64,000 bases of DNA from Zhongshania aliphaticivorans (GTDB lineage Bacteria > Pseudomonadota > Gammaproteobacteria > Pseudomonadales > Spongiibacteraceae): assembly GCF_902705855.1 (NCBI RefSeq), contig NZ_CACSIJ010000001.1, forward strand, positions 375,657-439,656, written 5' to 3'. The notes beneath the pieces were generated by a model. It saw only the letters and a program-made list of their open reading frames with translations, was not told the DNA's origin and ran no database searches. Positions 46,688 through 57,516 of this stretch are shown here, piece by piece (the first letter of the stretch is position 1; every line of letters begins with the position of its first letter). The translations under genes were made by a program, and so were the position numbers.

Positions 46688-48433
46688 TTACTCAGTCACA
46701 GCTTGTATGTGGTCAACTAGTAGCTGTACTGACAGACGCTCTCTAAACAAATTGCTATCCAGCTTATACACCACATTCACGTGGTCTATCTGTGGATTTG
46801 GCCACACCGCAGTATCTATATTGAAAGCGATGGCGTCGATAATTTGCTGACTGGCTTCGCCACTCGTGGTTAACGGTGCCAGCACCATTTTTAAATGACG
46901 TTCGCCAACAATACGTTGCTGAACCAATCGAAAACGACCATGGAATTTCGGCTCTGGAAAGTTCTGTCCCCACGGCCCCGCGCTACGTAGCAGCTCGGCG
47001 TGCTCGATGGAGAAATCGTCTGGCTGCAACTCACCGTCGCTGTGTACCGCTGCAGTGAGCTGCTCTTCATTAGTTAATTCTGCCACAATCGCGTCAAAAG
47101 CGGCTTCAAATCGTGGATAATCGGCCTTAGCCAAACTTAGGCCTGCCGCCATGGCGTGACCGCCAAATTTATTCAGCAAACCGGGGTTTCGTTTAGCAAG
47201 CAGATCTAAGGCATCGCGTAAATGCAGGCCCGGAATCGATCTGGCCGAGCCCTTCATTTCGACATCATCGGCATCAGCAAAGGCAATGACCGGGCGGTGA
47301 TAACGGTCTTTAATCCGCGAGGCCAAAATACCGACCACCCCTTGGTGCCAGGTCGGATCGTATAAACAAATCCCATTGGGGATATTGCTGGCATCAAGCT
47401 GTAAATGCGCCAACACCCGCATGGCGTCATCTTTCATGCTTTGCTCGATGGCGCGGCGTTCGCGATTTAAATCATCTAGCTCCGCCGCCAAGCTCAGCGC
47501 CACGTCCTCGTCATCCGTCAGTAAGCAACGAATACCGAGACTAATATCATCCAAACGCCCCGCCGCATTTAAACGCGGACCAAGGGCAAAGCCCATATCT
47601 GCCGCCACTAAGCGGCTCGCCTCTTTACCGGCAACTCGGAGCAAGGCATTAATACCGGGGCGACACCGGCCAGCGCGTATCCGCCTTAAACCCTGCGTCA
47701 CCAGCACTCTATTGGTTTGCTCAAGTGGCACTACGTCGGCCACGGTGCCTAGAGCAACTAGATCCAATAACTCGGCCAAATTGGGTTCGGGTCGCGTATC
47801 AGAAAACCACGCCCTCTCACGCAATTCAGTACGCAGTGCCAGCAACACATAAAACATTACCCCCACCCCCGCCAATGACTTGGCGGGAAACGGGCAACCA
47901 TGCTGATTAGGATTAACAATCGCGGCAGCGTCAGGCAAAGCATCGCCGGGTAAATGGTGATCTGTCACTAAGACAGGAATACCAAGCTTCGCCGCAGCAG
48001 CGACTCCGTCGATACTAGAAATTCCATTATCGACGGTAACTATTAAATCGGGTTGGCGCTCGGCAGCCACCGCGACAATCTCTGGCGTTAAGCCGTAACC
48101 GAATTCAAAGCGGTTAGGCACCAAATAATCGACATGCCCCGCCCCCAGGGCTCGTAGACCTAGTAGACCAACGCAGGTGCTGGTTGCGCCATCACAATCA
48201 AAATCACCAACAATTAATATGCGTTGTTGGTGTTGAATGGCATCGGCGAGCAAAGCACAGGCCTCCGGCAAGCCTTTCATAGTAGGCTTGGGGAGCTGCT
48301 CTAGACCGGTTTCTATTTCGCTGTCACTGAGCACGCCACGAGCGCCGTACAGCTTTTGCAGCAAGGGAGGAACCGCCGCAGAAAATGCTGTGGCGGCGGG
48401 AGTACGCAGAATTATTTTAGGAAAGTCTGCCAC
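46688..48433 (-). CDS. recJ: single-stranded-DNA-specific exonuclease RecJ
   Basis: A 581-residue DHH-family 5'-3' exonuclease. The catalytic metal motifs are GDFDCDGATS (about residues 77-86), VTVDNGISS, VTDHHLPGD and the HAMAAG of the DHHA1 domain (GGHAMAAGLSLAKAD). It acts in recombination and mismatch repair. Its start is 3 bases before the thrC stop, so it is cotranscribed with hom-thrC. Confidence 0.96.
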   Translation of the reverse strand: MADFPKIILRTPAATAFSAAVPPLLQKLYGARGVLSDSEIETGLEQLPKPTMKGLPEACALLADAIQHQQRILIVGDFDCDGATSTCVGLLGLRALGAGHVDYLVPNRFEFGYGLTPEIVAVAAERQPDLIVTVDNGISSIDGVAAAAKLGIPVLVTDHHLPGDALPDAAAIVNPNQHGCPFPAKSLAGVGVMFYVLLALRTELRERAWFSDTRPEPNLAELLDLVALGTVADVVPLEQTNRVLVTQGLRRIRAGRCRPGINALLRVAGKEASRLVAADMGFALGPRLNAAGRLDDISLGIRCLLTDDEDVALSLAAELDDLNRERRAIEQSMKDDAMRVLAHLQLDASNIPNGICLYDPTWHQGVVGILASRIKDRYHRPVIAFADADDVEMKGSARSIPGLHLRDALDLLAKRNPGLLNKFGGHAMAAGLSLAKADYPRFEAAFDAIVAELTNEEQLTAAVHSDGELQPDDFSIEHAELLRSAGPWGQNFPEPKFHGRFRLVQQRIVGERHLKMVLAPLTTSGEASQQIIDAIAFNIDTAVWPNPQIDHVNVVYKLDSNLFRERLSVQLLVDHIQAVTE

Positions 48434-48436
48434 CGA

Positions 48437-49834
48437 CTATGCGCGGATATTGGCAGCGATAAACGCGTGAACATCCCCAATCTTGTTATCGACAACCTCG
48501 TAGCGCTCTTCTAAGTCGAATAAGTCGCTCATATGGTGTGGCAATGGCGGCGCAGTTGGGTAACCCGCCTTCATTACCGCTTCTGGGAATTTGGCTGGAT
48601 GTGCCGTTGCCAAGGTAATCATTGGCGTGTTCATATCGCGGCGACATTCACGCGCAGCTTTCACACCAATCGCGGAGTGAGGGTCTAGCAGGTATTCACT
48701 GGCGTCGTATACCGATGCAATAGTCTCAACCGTTGCCGCATCATCAACACCGTAGCTGTCGAATAAACCACGAACCTTAGCAAAAGCGGAATCGGGAATA
48801 GACACCGTCTCGGTGTTCATCTTTTCCATTAAATCAGCAATCGCCGCACCGTCGCGGTCGTAACAATCGAATAACATACGTTCAAAATTGCTAGACACCA
48901 CAATATCCATACTTGGCGACAGGGTGTGTTGTAACTCGTGCTTTTCGAATTTATTACCGCTAATAAAGCGGTGCAAAATATCATTTTGGTTAGTCGCCAC
49001 CACCAACTGATCAATTGGCAAGCCCATACGCTTAGCCAAATAACCCGCGTAAATATCGCCAAAGTTGCCGGTCGGCACCGAGAAACTAACTGAGCGATTC
49101 GGCGCGCCAACGGCATAAGCCGCATAAAAATAGTAAACGATTTGGGCCATAATCCGCGCCCAGTTAATCGAGTTTACCGCAACCAAGCGACGCCCTTCTG
49201 GCAAGAAGCTCTGATCACCAAAGCTGGCTTTCACCATTGCTTGGCAGTGATCGAAATGACCGCGCACAGCGATATTGTAAATATTGTCGCCCTCAACAGT
49301 AGTCATCTGGCGACGCTGCACCTCAGACACACGCTGATAGGGATGCAAAATAAAAATATCGATATTAGTACAACGCTTACAACCCTGAATAGCCGCAGAG
49401 CCAGTATCACCCGAGGTTGCGCCCATAATGACCACTTTTTGCTGACGACGTTCTAACACGTAGTCCAGCAAACGACCCAGCATTTGCAGAGCAAAATCTT
49501 TAAACGCCAACGTCGGCCCTTGGAATAACTCCAACACCCATTCATTGCGATCAAGCTGCACGAGTGGTGCAATCGCAGGGTGACGAAAATCCACATAGGT
49601 ATCATCGATAATCGCTTTTAAATCATCATCGGGAATACAACCGCCGACGAATGGCTGAATAATCTGAAACGCCAAATCGGTATACGACAGCGACGACCAC
49701 GCAGCAATTTGCTCTTTGCTGTATTCGGGCAAACTCTCCGGCACATATAAACCACCGTCCGGCGCCAAGCCAGTGAGCAAAACATCTTCAAAGTTCAGGG
49801 CGGGCGCTTTGCCACGGGTGCTTATGTATTTCAC
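48437..49834 (-). CDS. thrC: threonine synthase
   Basis: A 465-residue PLP enzyme of the longer bacterial type. The lysine that binds PLP is Lys112 in TLAFKDFALQ, with GATSGDTGSAAIQG forming the phosphate cup. It converts O-phosphohomoserine to threonine. It follows hom in an operon, separated by 143 bases that contain stem-loop C. Confidence 0.97.
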   Translation of the reverse strand: MKYISTRGKAPALNFEDVLLTGLAPDGGLYVPESLPEYSKEQIAAWSSLSYTDLAFQIIQPFVGGCIPDDDLKAIIDDTYVDFRHPAIAPLVQLDRNEWVLELFQGPTLAFKDFALQMLGRLLDYVLERRQQKVVIMGATSGDTGSAAIQGCKRCTNIDIFILHPYQRVSEVQRRQMTTVEGDNIYNIAVRGHFDHCQAMVKASFGDQSFLPEGRRLVAVNSINWARIMAQIVYYFYAAYAVGAPNRSVSFSVPTGNFGDIYAGYLAKRMGLPIDQLVVATNQNDILHRFISGNKFEKHELQHTLSPSMDIVVSSNFERMLFDCYDRDGAAIADLMEKMNTETVSIPDSAFAKVRGLFDSYGVDDAATVETIASVYDASEYLLDPHSAIGVKAARECRRDMNTPMITLATAHPAKFPEAVMKAGYPTAPPLPHHMSDLFDLEERYEVVDNKIGDVHAFIAANIRA

Positions 49835-49909
49835 GTGCGATTAGCTCTCAATGTTCGTTAGAAATATCACCGAGCCTTACATTATATGTGGTAGCTCAGT
49901 TTGCAAAAT

Positions 49910-49966
49910 GCTTGATGGGAGACGGGAGACGCAAATTGACTTAGCATCTCCCGTCTCCCATTCAGC
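49910..49966. repeat. Heptamer-armed stem-loop C
   Basis: Left arm 49910-49932 and right arm 49944-49966 (23 bases each) pair with about three mismatches around an 11-base loop. Heptamers are GATGGGA, GACGGGA, GACGC. It lies between hom and thrC and belongs to the same sequence family as element A. Confidence 0.75.
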
Positions 49967-49977
49967 GTAAAGCGGTC

Positions 49978-51285
49978 TTAGCCCGCCAATGACTCAACAC
50001 GAATTCGCGTCACTTCACCGACAATGCTTTCCAGTCCTTCGATCTGCATTACTGCCGCCGACAATTTTGCTTCAACGGTGCGGTTGGTCAAAATGATCAT
50101 CGGCACAAGGTTGGCGCCGTCGGCAGGCTCTTTCTGAATCAGCGCTTCAATACTAATACCGCCATCGCTCAAAATCTGTGCGACTTTAGACAGTACGCCC
50201 GGCTTGTCGACCGCGGCCATACGCAGGTAGTACGCGGTTTCAACTGCCTCGATGGGCAATACCGGATGCGCGCTCAAAGATGCCGTTTGGAAAGACAAAT
50301 ACGGCACCCGATTACTCGGTTGCGCGCTCAAGGTACGCGCCACATCAATAATATCGGCAACGACAGCAGATGCCGTCGGCTCGCCGCCCGCACCCGCGCC
50401 GTAATACAGCGTTGGCCCAACCGCGTCGGACTGCACTAGCACCGCATTCATCACACCATTTACATTGGCAATCAAGCGTCGCTCTGGAATTAAGGTTGGA
50501 TGAACCCGTAGCTCAATGCCTTCGCTGGTATCGCGGGCAATACCCAAATGTTTGATGCGATAACCAAGCTCTTCGGCGTAAATCACGTCTTCTTGGGCGA
50601 TACGACTAATACCTTCGGTGAAGACTTTGTCGAACTGCAGCGGAATACCAAACGCCAATGACGCCAGAATCACTAATTTGTGAGCAGCATCGATACCCTC
50701 AACGTCAAACGTCGGGTCGGCCTCTGCGTAGCCTAGCGCCTGCGCCTCTGCCAGTACGTCGGCAAAGTCACGGCCTTTTTCGCGCATTTCAGACAGGATG
50801 AAATTGCCAGTACCGTTGATGATACCTGCCAACCACTGAATTTTATTACCCGCCAAACCTTCGCGCAGGGCTTTAATAATTGGGATACCGCCGGCTACCG
50901 CTGCCTCAAACGCAACCGTTACGCCCTTCTCAGCGGCCGCTGCAAAAATCTCATTGCCATGCTCAGCAATTAGCGCCTTGTTGGCGGTAACAACGTGCTT
51001 ACCATTGGCAATAGCGCGCAGCACAAGCTCTTTGGCAACTGTTGTGCCGCCAATCAGCTCGACAAGAATATCAATTTCGGGATTCTCAGCCACAGCAAAC
51101 ACATCGCGTTCAACCGCCACGCTACCAATATCGCAATTTGGGTTGTCGCGACGCATGCCGACCTGTGTCACCACAATATCCGCACCGACACGCGCAGAAA
51201 TTTCTGCCGCATTACGCGCCAATACCGCAAACGTACCGCTACCCACGGTGCCTAAACCACATATTCCTACTTTGACCGAATCCAC
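49978..51285 (-). CDS. hom: homoserine dehydrogenase
   Basis: A 435-residue monofunctional enzyme with no fused aspartokinase. NAD(P)-binding GLGTVGSGTF lies at the N-terminus, the catalytic domain contains AEADPTFDVEGIDAAHKL, and an ACT domain (YYLRMAAVDKPGVLSKVAQILSDGGISIEALIQ) at the C-terminus suggests feedback control by threonine. I chose GTG at 51285 because AAAGGAG is five bases upstream; the adjacent ATG at 51288 has only two bases of spacing. The longer frame to 51354 adds an unlike N-terminus. Confidence 0.95.
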   Translation of the reverse strand: MDSVKVGICGLGTVGSGTFAVLARNAAEISARVGADIVVTQVGMRRDNPNCDIGSVAVERDVFAVAENPEIDILVELIGGTTVAKELVLRAIANGKHVVTANKALIAEHGNEIFAAAAEKGVTVAFEAAVAGGIPIIKALREGLAGNKIQWLAGIINGTGNFILSEMREKGRDFADVLAEAQALGYAEADPTFDVEGIDAAHKLVILASLAFGIPLQFDKVFTEGISRIAQEDVIYAEELGYRIKHLGIARDTSEGIELRVHPTLIPERRLIANVNGVMNAVLVQSDAVGPTLYYGAGAGGEPTASAVVADIIDVARTLSAQPSNRVPYLSFQTASLSAHPVLPIEAVETAYYLRMAAVDKPGVLSKVAQILSDGGISIEALIQKEPADGANLVPMIILTNRTVEAKLSAAVMQIEGLESIVGEVTRIRVESLAG

Positions 51286-51487
51286 CATTGCTCCTTTATA
51301 CATCAGGCAATATCTCAGGCGCTCAGCGCAACCCGACAATACTGGGACTGGCACGGAAACTGATTATTCCAAGCCGAAAGGAGTGCATTTTAGTCAAGCT
51401 GGGGCATTAAGGCTATGGGCTGTGGCAATTCAACGCAGTTTATTCAGTATCATCGCAACTAGACGGCAAAAATCCGCCCTAGACAGC

Positions 51488-51516
51488 AAAACAGCCGCAT
51501 AAAATGCAGCTGTTTT
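51488..51516 (-). terminator. Terminator after the nitronate monooxygenase-like gene
   Basis: The stem AAACAGC..GCAT / ATGC..GCTGTTT, with one internal mismatch, is followed by TTTTGCTG on the minus strand. It ends the acyl-CoA operon before hom. Confidence 0.7.
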
Positions 51517-51550
51517 TGCTAGAGAACGGGTTTCTATCAAAGATAAAGCA

Positions 51551-52546
<996 letters not shown>

Positions 52547-52561
52547 TTAATACGAAATAAC

Positions 52562-53797
52562 TTAGATACGCTCAATGATAATGGCGGGAGCCATGCCACC
52601 AGCGGCACACATAGTTACTAAGCCACGCTTAAGGCCACGACGTTCTAGCTCGTCTAATACAGTGCCAATCAAGATTGCACCAGTAGCGCCGATAGGATGA
52701 CCGAGCGCCATTGAGCCGCCGTTGACGTTCACCTTGTCACGATCCAATTTCAGGTCACGGATATACTTTTCAGCAACGACCGCAAAGGCTTCGTTGATTT
52801 CGAACAGGTCAATATCGTCAACGGTTAAGCCGGCTTTTTTAAGCACTTTCAATGTTGCTGGAACAGGTGCATTTAGCATCAGGGTTGGTGAGTCACCCAT
52901 ATTGGCCATAGCAACAATTTTAGCGCGCGGCTTGAGGCCATTTGCTTGTGCATACTCTGGCGAAGTCAGCAAAATTGCAGCGGCGCCGTCAACCACACCT
53001 GACGAGTTACCGCCGTGGTGAACGTGACTGATTTTTAGGTCAGGGTAGACTTTGTTTACTAGACCAGCATAGGTAGTACCAGCATCGTCCAACGGGTAAT
53101 AAGCCAACTCTGCAAACGCAGGTTTAAGCTGTGACAAGCCTTCTAAAGTAGTGCTTGGACGTGGGAACTCTTCTTTATCCAAAGCCAAGGTGCCATCTTC
53201 GCGGTAAACCGGAACCAAGCTTTTATCAAAGTGACCGTTTTCGATTGCATGCGCAGCGCGTTGCTGGCTGGTTAAGGCAAGCTTATCAAGGTCTTCGCGA
53301 GTGATACCTTCTAGCGTTGCAATCGCGTCACCGCACACACCTTGATGTGGCTGAGGATGCGCTTCACGCAACACCATATTGCCGTTATCTAGGAACATTG
53401 ACGGATCATTACCGTTTTGTCCGTAGTTCGACATCATCTCGGTGCCGCCGGCTATAACCACGTCTTCCATGCCTGACATAATCGATGCCGCTGCAAGGTT
53501 TACGACAGTAATACCAGAACCACAGAAACGATCTAACGTTACTGCACTGCTTTTAACGTCATAGCCAGCAGTCAATGCAGCCATACGACCCAAATCTGCA
53601 GACTGTTCACCACGCTGTGAGCTAGTGCCCCAAATAATATCGTCAACGTCGGCCGTGTTTAAATTGGTACGCTCAGCTAATGCTTTTAATACTGTTGCAC
53701 CCAATTGATGAGGGTGAATACCAGCTAATGCGCCTTTTCCTGCCTTACCAATGCCACGGGGTGTGCGGCAAGCGTCGATAATCCATGCTTCTTTCAT
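52562..53797 (-). CDS. acetyl-CoA acetyltransferase (thiolase)
   Basis: A 411-residue thiolase. Nucleophile Cys92 in DRFCGSG, second loop [15 protein letters not shown], and C-terminal CAAGG. The enzyme would cleave the beta-ketoacyl-CoA made by the upstream enzymes. It is about 40% similar in pattern to the thiolase at 5438 and is clearly a separate paralogue. A GAGGA site lies before the ATG. Confidence 0.94.
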   Translation of the reverse strand: MKEAWIIDACRTPRGIGKAGKGALAGIHPHQLGATVLKALAERTNLNTADVDDIIWGTSSQRGEQSADLGRMAALTAGYDVKSSAVTLDRFCGSGITVVNLAAASIMSGMEDVVIAGGTEMMSNYGQNGNDPSMFLDNGNMVLREAHPQPHQGVCGDAIATLEGITREDLDKLALTSQQRAAHAIENGHFDKSLVPVYREDGTLALDKEEFPRPSTTLEGLSQLKPAFAELAYYPLDDAGTTYAGLVNKVYPDLKISHVHHGGNSSGVVDGAAAILLTSPEYAQANGLKPRAKIVAMANMGDSPTLMLNAPVPATLKVLKKAGLTVDDIDLFEINEAFAVVAEKYIRDLKLDRDKVNVNGGSMALGHPIGATGAILIGTVLDELERRGLKRGLVTMCAAGGMAPAIIIERI

Positions 53798-53828
53798 AAT
53801 GTAATCCTCGTTTTAGCCCTTCGGGCGA

Positions 53829-54593
53829 TTAACAACCTTTCCAGTTTGGTGCGCGTTTTTCTGCAAATGCCGTCGCACCTTCAATGGCATCTTTACTACT
53901 AAATACCGGATCAACTAATTTGGCTTGCTCTGGGAACATTTCGTTTTGCTGCCAATCTTGCGAGTTGATCACAACTTGTTTACTGGCAATAACGGCCATA
54001 GGACCGTTTGCAGCGATACTGCGAGCAAAGGCTTTTGCACCCTCAAGTGCACCGCCCGCTTCCACAACTTTGTTTACCAAACCCAAATCATAGGCGCGCT
54101 GCGCGCTGATAAAGTCGCCGGTCAACGCCATTTCCATCGCAATACGAGACGGGATCTGACGCGGCAAACGCATCAGGCCACCCGCTGCCGCCGCCAAGCC
54201 GCGCTTAGCTTCGGGAATACCAAACTTGGCATTGTCTGCAACCACAATCAGGTCACAGCAAATGGCTAATTCAAAACCGCCAGCCAAGGCAAAGCCCTCA
54301 ACCGCAGCAATTAATGGCTTCTTCGGTGGCTGTTCGCACAAGCCCGCAAAGCCACGGCCTTTCACCACCGGCATTTCGCCAGAAACAAATGCTTTTAAAT
54401 CCATACCTGCGCAAAACGTATTATCTGCGCCGGTTAAAATAGCCGCACGAATGTCGTTATTGCTGTCCAGCTCTTCCATCGCCGCCGCAATGCCCTTCGC
54501 TACCGCGAGGTTCACCGAGTTTTTGGCTTTAGGACGGTTTATGGTGACAATCATCACGCCGTCTTCAACACTGACTAATACTTCATCGCTCAT
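53829..54593 (-). CDS. crotonase-family enoyl-CoA hydratase
   Basis: A 254-residue crotonase. The oxyanion segment is TFCAGMDL, and both catalytic glutamates of hydratases are in place (GGFE and GIPE within FALAGGFELAICCD and AKFGIPEAKRG). It should hydrate a 2-enoyl-CoA. It lies 31 bases upstream of the thiolase in the operon. Confidence 0.92.
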   Translation of the reverse strand: MSDEVLVSVEDGVMIVTINRPKAKNSVNLAVAKGIAAAMEELDSNNDIRAAILTGADNTFCAGMDLKAFVSGEMPVVKGRGFAGLCEQPPKKPLIAAVEGFALAGGFELAICCDLIVVADNAKFGIPEAKRGLAAAAGGLMRLPRQIPSRIAMEMALTGDFISAQRAYDLGLVNKVVEAGGALEGAKAFARSIAANGPMAVIASKQVVINSQDWQQNEMFPEQAKLVDPVFSSKDAIEGATAFAEKRAPNWKGC

Positions 54594-54650
54594 AGATTTA
54601 TCCTCTGTTCGGCGCTCAATGCCGTTATCACTATAATTTGAAAGTACGAA

Positions 54651-55433
54651 CTACTCGCCGCGAAATACTGGCGGACGTTTTTCAAAAAATGCCTGCATCG
54701 CCTCTTTTGCATCAGCAGTATCTACACAGACCTTTTGCGCTTTTGCTTCAATTGCAACGGCTTCGTCGTAGCTAGTTGTTGCCACTTGGCGCAGTATTTT
54801 TTTCATTTCTCGCAGCGCGACAGGAGCGCGAAGTGCAAGAGCCTCTGCCCAGGTTTGCGCCGTTGTCATTACTTGATCCGCCGGGACAACTTTATTCACA
54901 ATGCCCGCAGCGAGACACACAGTAGCGTCTAAACGGCCGCCTTCTGCCATCAACTCATAGCAGCGCTGATAACCTAAATGGCGAAGTAAGAGCCAGCTCG
55001 CACCGCCATCTGGCACCAGACCCACATTGCTGAAGGCCATTATTAAACTACCGGAATCAGCCATGACAACTAGATCACAGCGCATTGCGATTGCGGCGCC
55101 AACACCGGCCATGATGCCCGGTGACGCGGCGATCACGGTTTTATCCATAGCGCCAAGTAGACTAAGGATAGGGCCGTACTCGTCTATAATTTGCTCTTCA
55201 ACGGTTTGCCCCGGTAAAAAGCCTTCAGCCAAATCCGCGCCTGATGAAAAGCCTCGACCATTTGCACCCAAGACCACCGCCCGAATACCCGTATCTACAT
55301 TAGCATCCTGCAGCACACCAAGTAATTCAGTACGCATTTCACGATTGAATGAGTTCAGTGATTCAGGGCGATTAAGCCGTATAAGGGCAACTGCGCCGGT
55401 CTTGCTGTATTCGAGTGTTTGGTAAGACGTCAT
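54651..55433 (-). CDS. crotonase-family enoyl-CoA isomerase/hydratase, PaaG-like
   Basis: A 260-residue crotonase starting at the ATG at 55433, which has GGAG five bases upstream; a TTG at 55448 is the alternative. The oxyanion loop is RGFSSGADL. The two hydratase glutamates are missing (AGVGAA and MAFSNVGLVPDGG take their places). The LVPDGG aspartate is the acid used in PaaG-type 1,2-isomerases, so this is more likely an enoyl-CoA isomerase than a hydratase. Confidence 0.85.
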   Translation of the reverse strand: MTSYQTLEYSKTGAVALIRLNRPESLNSFNREMRTELLGVLQDANVDTGIRAVVLGANGRGFSSGADLAEGFLPGQTVEEQIIDEYGPILSLLGAMDKTVIAASPGIMAGVGAAIAMRCDLVVMADSGSLIMAFSNVGLVPDGGASWLLLRHLGYQRCYELMAEGGRLDATVCLAAGIVNKVVPADQVMTTAQTWAEALALRAPVALREMKKILRQVATTSYDEAVAIEAKAQKVCVDTADAKEAMQAFFEKRPPVFRGE

Positions 55434-55502
55434 AAAAGCTCCAGCCAAAAATCTACTGTGGCCGCACGCACTGCGCGGCCACGCTTTAGACTAAATGCCT
55501 TA

Positions 55503-56276
55503 TTAACGAGGCTGCATACGAATAGCGCCATCCAAACGGATAGATTCACCGTTCATATATTCGTTCTCAGCGATCATAACTGACAGGTGAGCAATCTCTT
55601 CTGGACGACCAAGACGCTGTGGGTTAACAACGCTGTTTTCCAGTGATTTGTATGCCGCTTCAGGCAGGGTTTCAAACAATGGCGTGTGAATCAGACCGGG
55701 TACGATGGTGTTTACACGAATACCGTAAGACGCCAAATCACGTGCCATTGGCAAAGTCATACCAACAACGCCGCCTTTCGAGGCACTGTAAGCAACCTGA
55801 CCAACCTGACCTTCGTAGGCAGCAACAGAAGCCGTGTTAATAATAACGCCACGGGCATTAGCACCGTCGTAAGGTTCGTTCTTCGCCATTTGCTCAGCAA
55901 CAAGACGAGCAACATTGAAGGTACCGATCAAATTTACATTGATAACAGTTTTGTACGCATCTAATGGGAATGCGCCGTTTTTGCTCAAGGTTTTAACAGC
56001 ATTACCAATACCAGCGTAGTTATTGCAAATATGGATAGCGCCAAATTTAGCGATAACTTCAGCAATCGCTGTTGCCACTGATTCTTCATCCGCAACGTTT
56101 ACATTGTGGAAACTAACCTTGTCAGCGCCCAGCTCAGCAACAATGGCGTTGCCGCGATCAGCGTTCATATCGAAAATAGCGACTTTGCCACCTTTAGCGA
56201 CATAGGCACGCACTGTGCCTTCACCTAGGCCTGAAGCACCACCAGTAACAACTGCAACTTTACCGTTAATATCCAT
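55503..56276 (-). CDS. short-chain dehydrogenase, 3-hydroxyacyl-CoA dehydrogenase type (HSD17B10-like)
   Basis: A 257-residue SDR. The cofactor motif is TGGASGLGEGT with DMNADRG downstream (aspartate, so NAD is favoured), the catalytic tyrosine and lysine lie in YSASKGG, and NTASVAAYEGQVGQ holds the serine. The pattern with IRVNTIVPGLIHTPLF matches type II 3-hydroxyacyl-CoA dehydrogenases. It fills the dehydrogenase step of the operon. Confidence 0.9.
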   Translation of the reverse strand: MDINGKVAVVTGGASGLGEGTVRAYVAKGGKVAIFDMNADRGNAIVAELGADKVSFHNVNVADEESVATAIAEVIAKFGAIHICNNYAGIGNAVKTLSKNGAFPLDAYKTVINVNLIGTFNVARLVAEQMAKNEPYDGANARGVIINTASVAAYEGQVGQVAYSASKGGVVGMTLPMARDLASYGIRVNTIVPGLIHTPLFETLPEAAYKSLENSVVNPQRLGRPEEIAHLSVMIAENEYMNGESIRLDGAIRMQPR

Positions 56277-56317
56277 ACGTTTTCTCCTAATTAGTTTAGT
56301 TTGGGTTGAGAGTGTAA

Positions 56318-57463
56318 TTAGCGTTCTTCAAAAATTGAACGCGCGATAATTTCCTTCATAATTTCTGAGGTTCCGGCCAGAATCCGGCTGATACGCGCAT
56401 TGGCATACAGATTACAAATTTCATATTCCTGCATATAACCGGCACCGCCATGGAGCTGCACACCTTCATCGACCATGCGGCCCTCGACCTCAGAGCAGTA
56501 TAGTTTAGCTTGGGATGCGGACGTTGCCGTTAATTTACCTTTATTATGTTGAGCAACACACTGATCAATAAAAGCCTGCGCCACATCGATTTCGGTGCGC
56601 ATATTCGCCATTTTAAAGCGGGTGTTTTGCTGTTCAGACAGCGCCTTACCGAAAGCTTTGCGATCTTCAACATACTCCTTAGTTAAGTCGAAGGCACACT
56701 GCGCCGCCGCCAAAGAGATACACGCTGTGATCAGACGCTCTTCCGCCAAGCCCTGCATAAGGTGATGCATACCGCGCCCGACTTCACCCAGCACGTTTGC
56801 CTTAGGAATTTTTACGTCATTAAAAAATAACTCAGCGGTGTCTTGAGCCTTTAAGCCCAATTTATCTAGATTACGGCCACGCTCGAAACCTTCCATACCC
56901 GCTTCGACAATAAATAGCGTCATTTCGCGTGGCTTTTCTGGATTGGATTTCGCCGCCACAATCACCGCATTAGCGAGAATGCCGTTAGAAATATAGACCT
57001 TAGAACCATTCAGCAACCAGTGATCGCCTTTGTCCTCGGCGCGACTTTTCATGCCAGCCAAGTCCGAACCCGCGTCTGGCTCTGTCATCGCAACGGCAAG
57101 AATACATTCGCCAGTTACACATTTAGGAATAAAGCGCTGCTGCTGCTCAGGATTACCAAAGTGTTTTAGATAGGGCGCGACCAAGCGGCTATGCAAGGTA
57201 TGGAACAAGCCCACCTCACCGTAGCGGCCATCTTCTTCAATCATAATTTGCTGATAGCGGAAATCTTCAAGATCTAAGCCACCTAGCTCTTCCGGTGCCC
57301 AGGTCAGCAAGTATCCCTGCTCACCCATTTTGAGGAATATTTCGCGGGGGACGATACCCGCTTTGCGCCACGCTTCTCGATGCGGCAAAACTTCCTGTTC
57401 CAAAAATCGGCGATAGGCATCGCGGAACTGTTGTTGATCTTCAGTAAAACACTCTCTTTGCAT
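56318..57463 (-). CDS. acyl-CoA dehydrogenase
   Basis: A 381-residue flavoprotein from the ATG at 57463 (MQRECFTED); an ATG four codons upstream is possible. FAD and substrate motifs AMTEPDAGSDLAGM and LNGSKVYISNG, and the catalytic glutamate in GYMQEYEICNLYANARI. It is the first gene of the operon, and the ATACC-N5-GTAT operator lies 40 bases upstream. It introduces the double bond of an acyl-CoA. Confidence 0.95.
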   Translation of the reverse strand: MQRECFTEDQQQFRDAYRRFLEQEVLPHREAWRKAGIVPREIFLKMGEQGYLLTWAPEELGGLDLEDFRYQQIMIEEDGRYGEVGLFHTLHSRLVAPYLKHFGNPEQQQRFIPKCVTGECILAVAMTEPDAGSDLAGMKSRAEDKGDHWLLNGSKVYISNGILANAVIVAAKSNPEKPREMTLFIVEAGMEGFERGRNLDKLGLKAQDTAELFFNDVKIPKANVLGEVGRGMHHLMQGLAEERLITACISLAAAQCAFDLTKEYVEDRKAFGKALSEQQNTRFKMANMRTEIDVAQAFIDQCVAQHNKGKLTATSASQAKLYCSEVEGRMVDEGVQLHGGAGYMQEYEICNLYANARISRILAGTSEIMKEIIARSIFEER

Positions 57464-57502
57464 ACAAACACCCATTCGACAAAACCGCGCTCAACATAGC
57501 CA

Positions 57503-57516
57503 ATACCTTTTTGTAT
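57503..57516. promoter_or_regulatory. Operator upstream of the acyl-CoA operon
   Basis: ATACCTTTTTGTAT: ATAC/GTAT arms with the same spacing and the same extra C as the two sites before the FadL-like gene. It lies 40 bases before the acyl-CoA dehydrogenase start, in the promoter zone. Confidence 0.5.
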
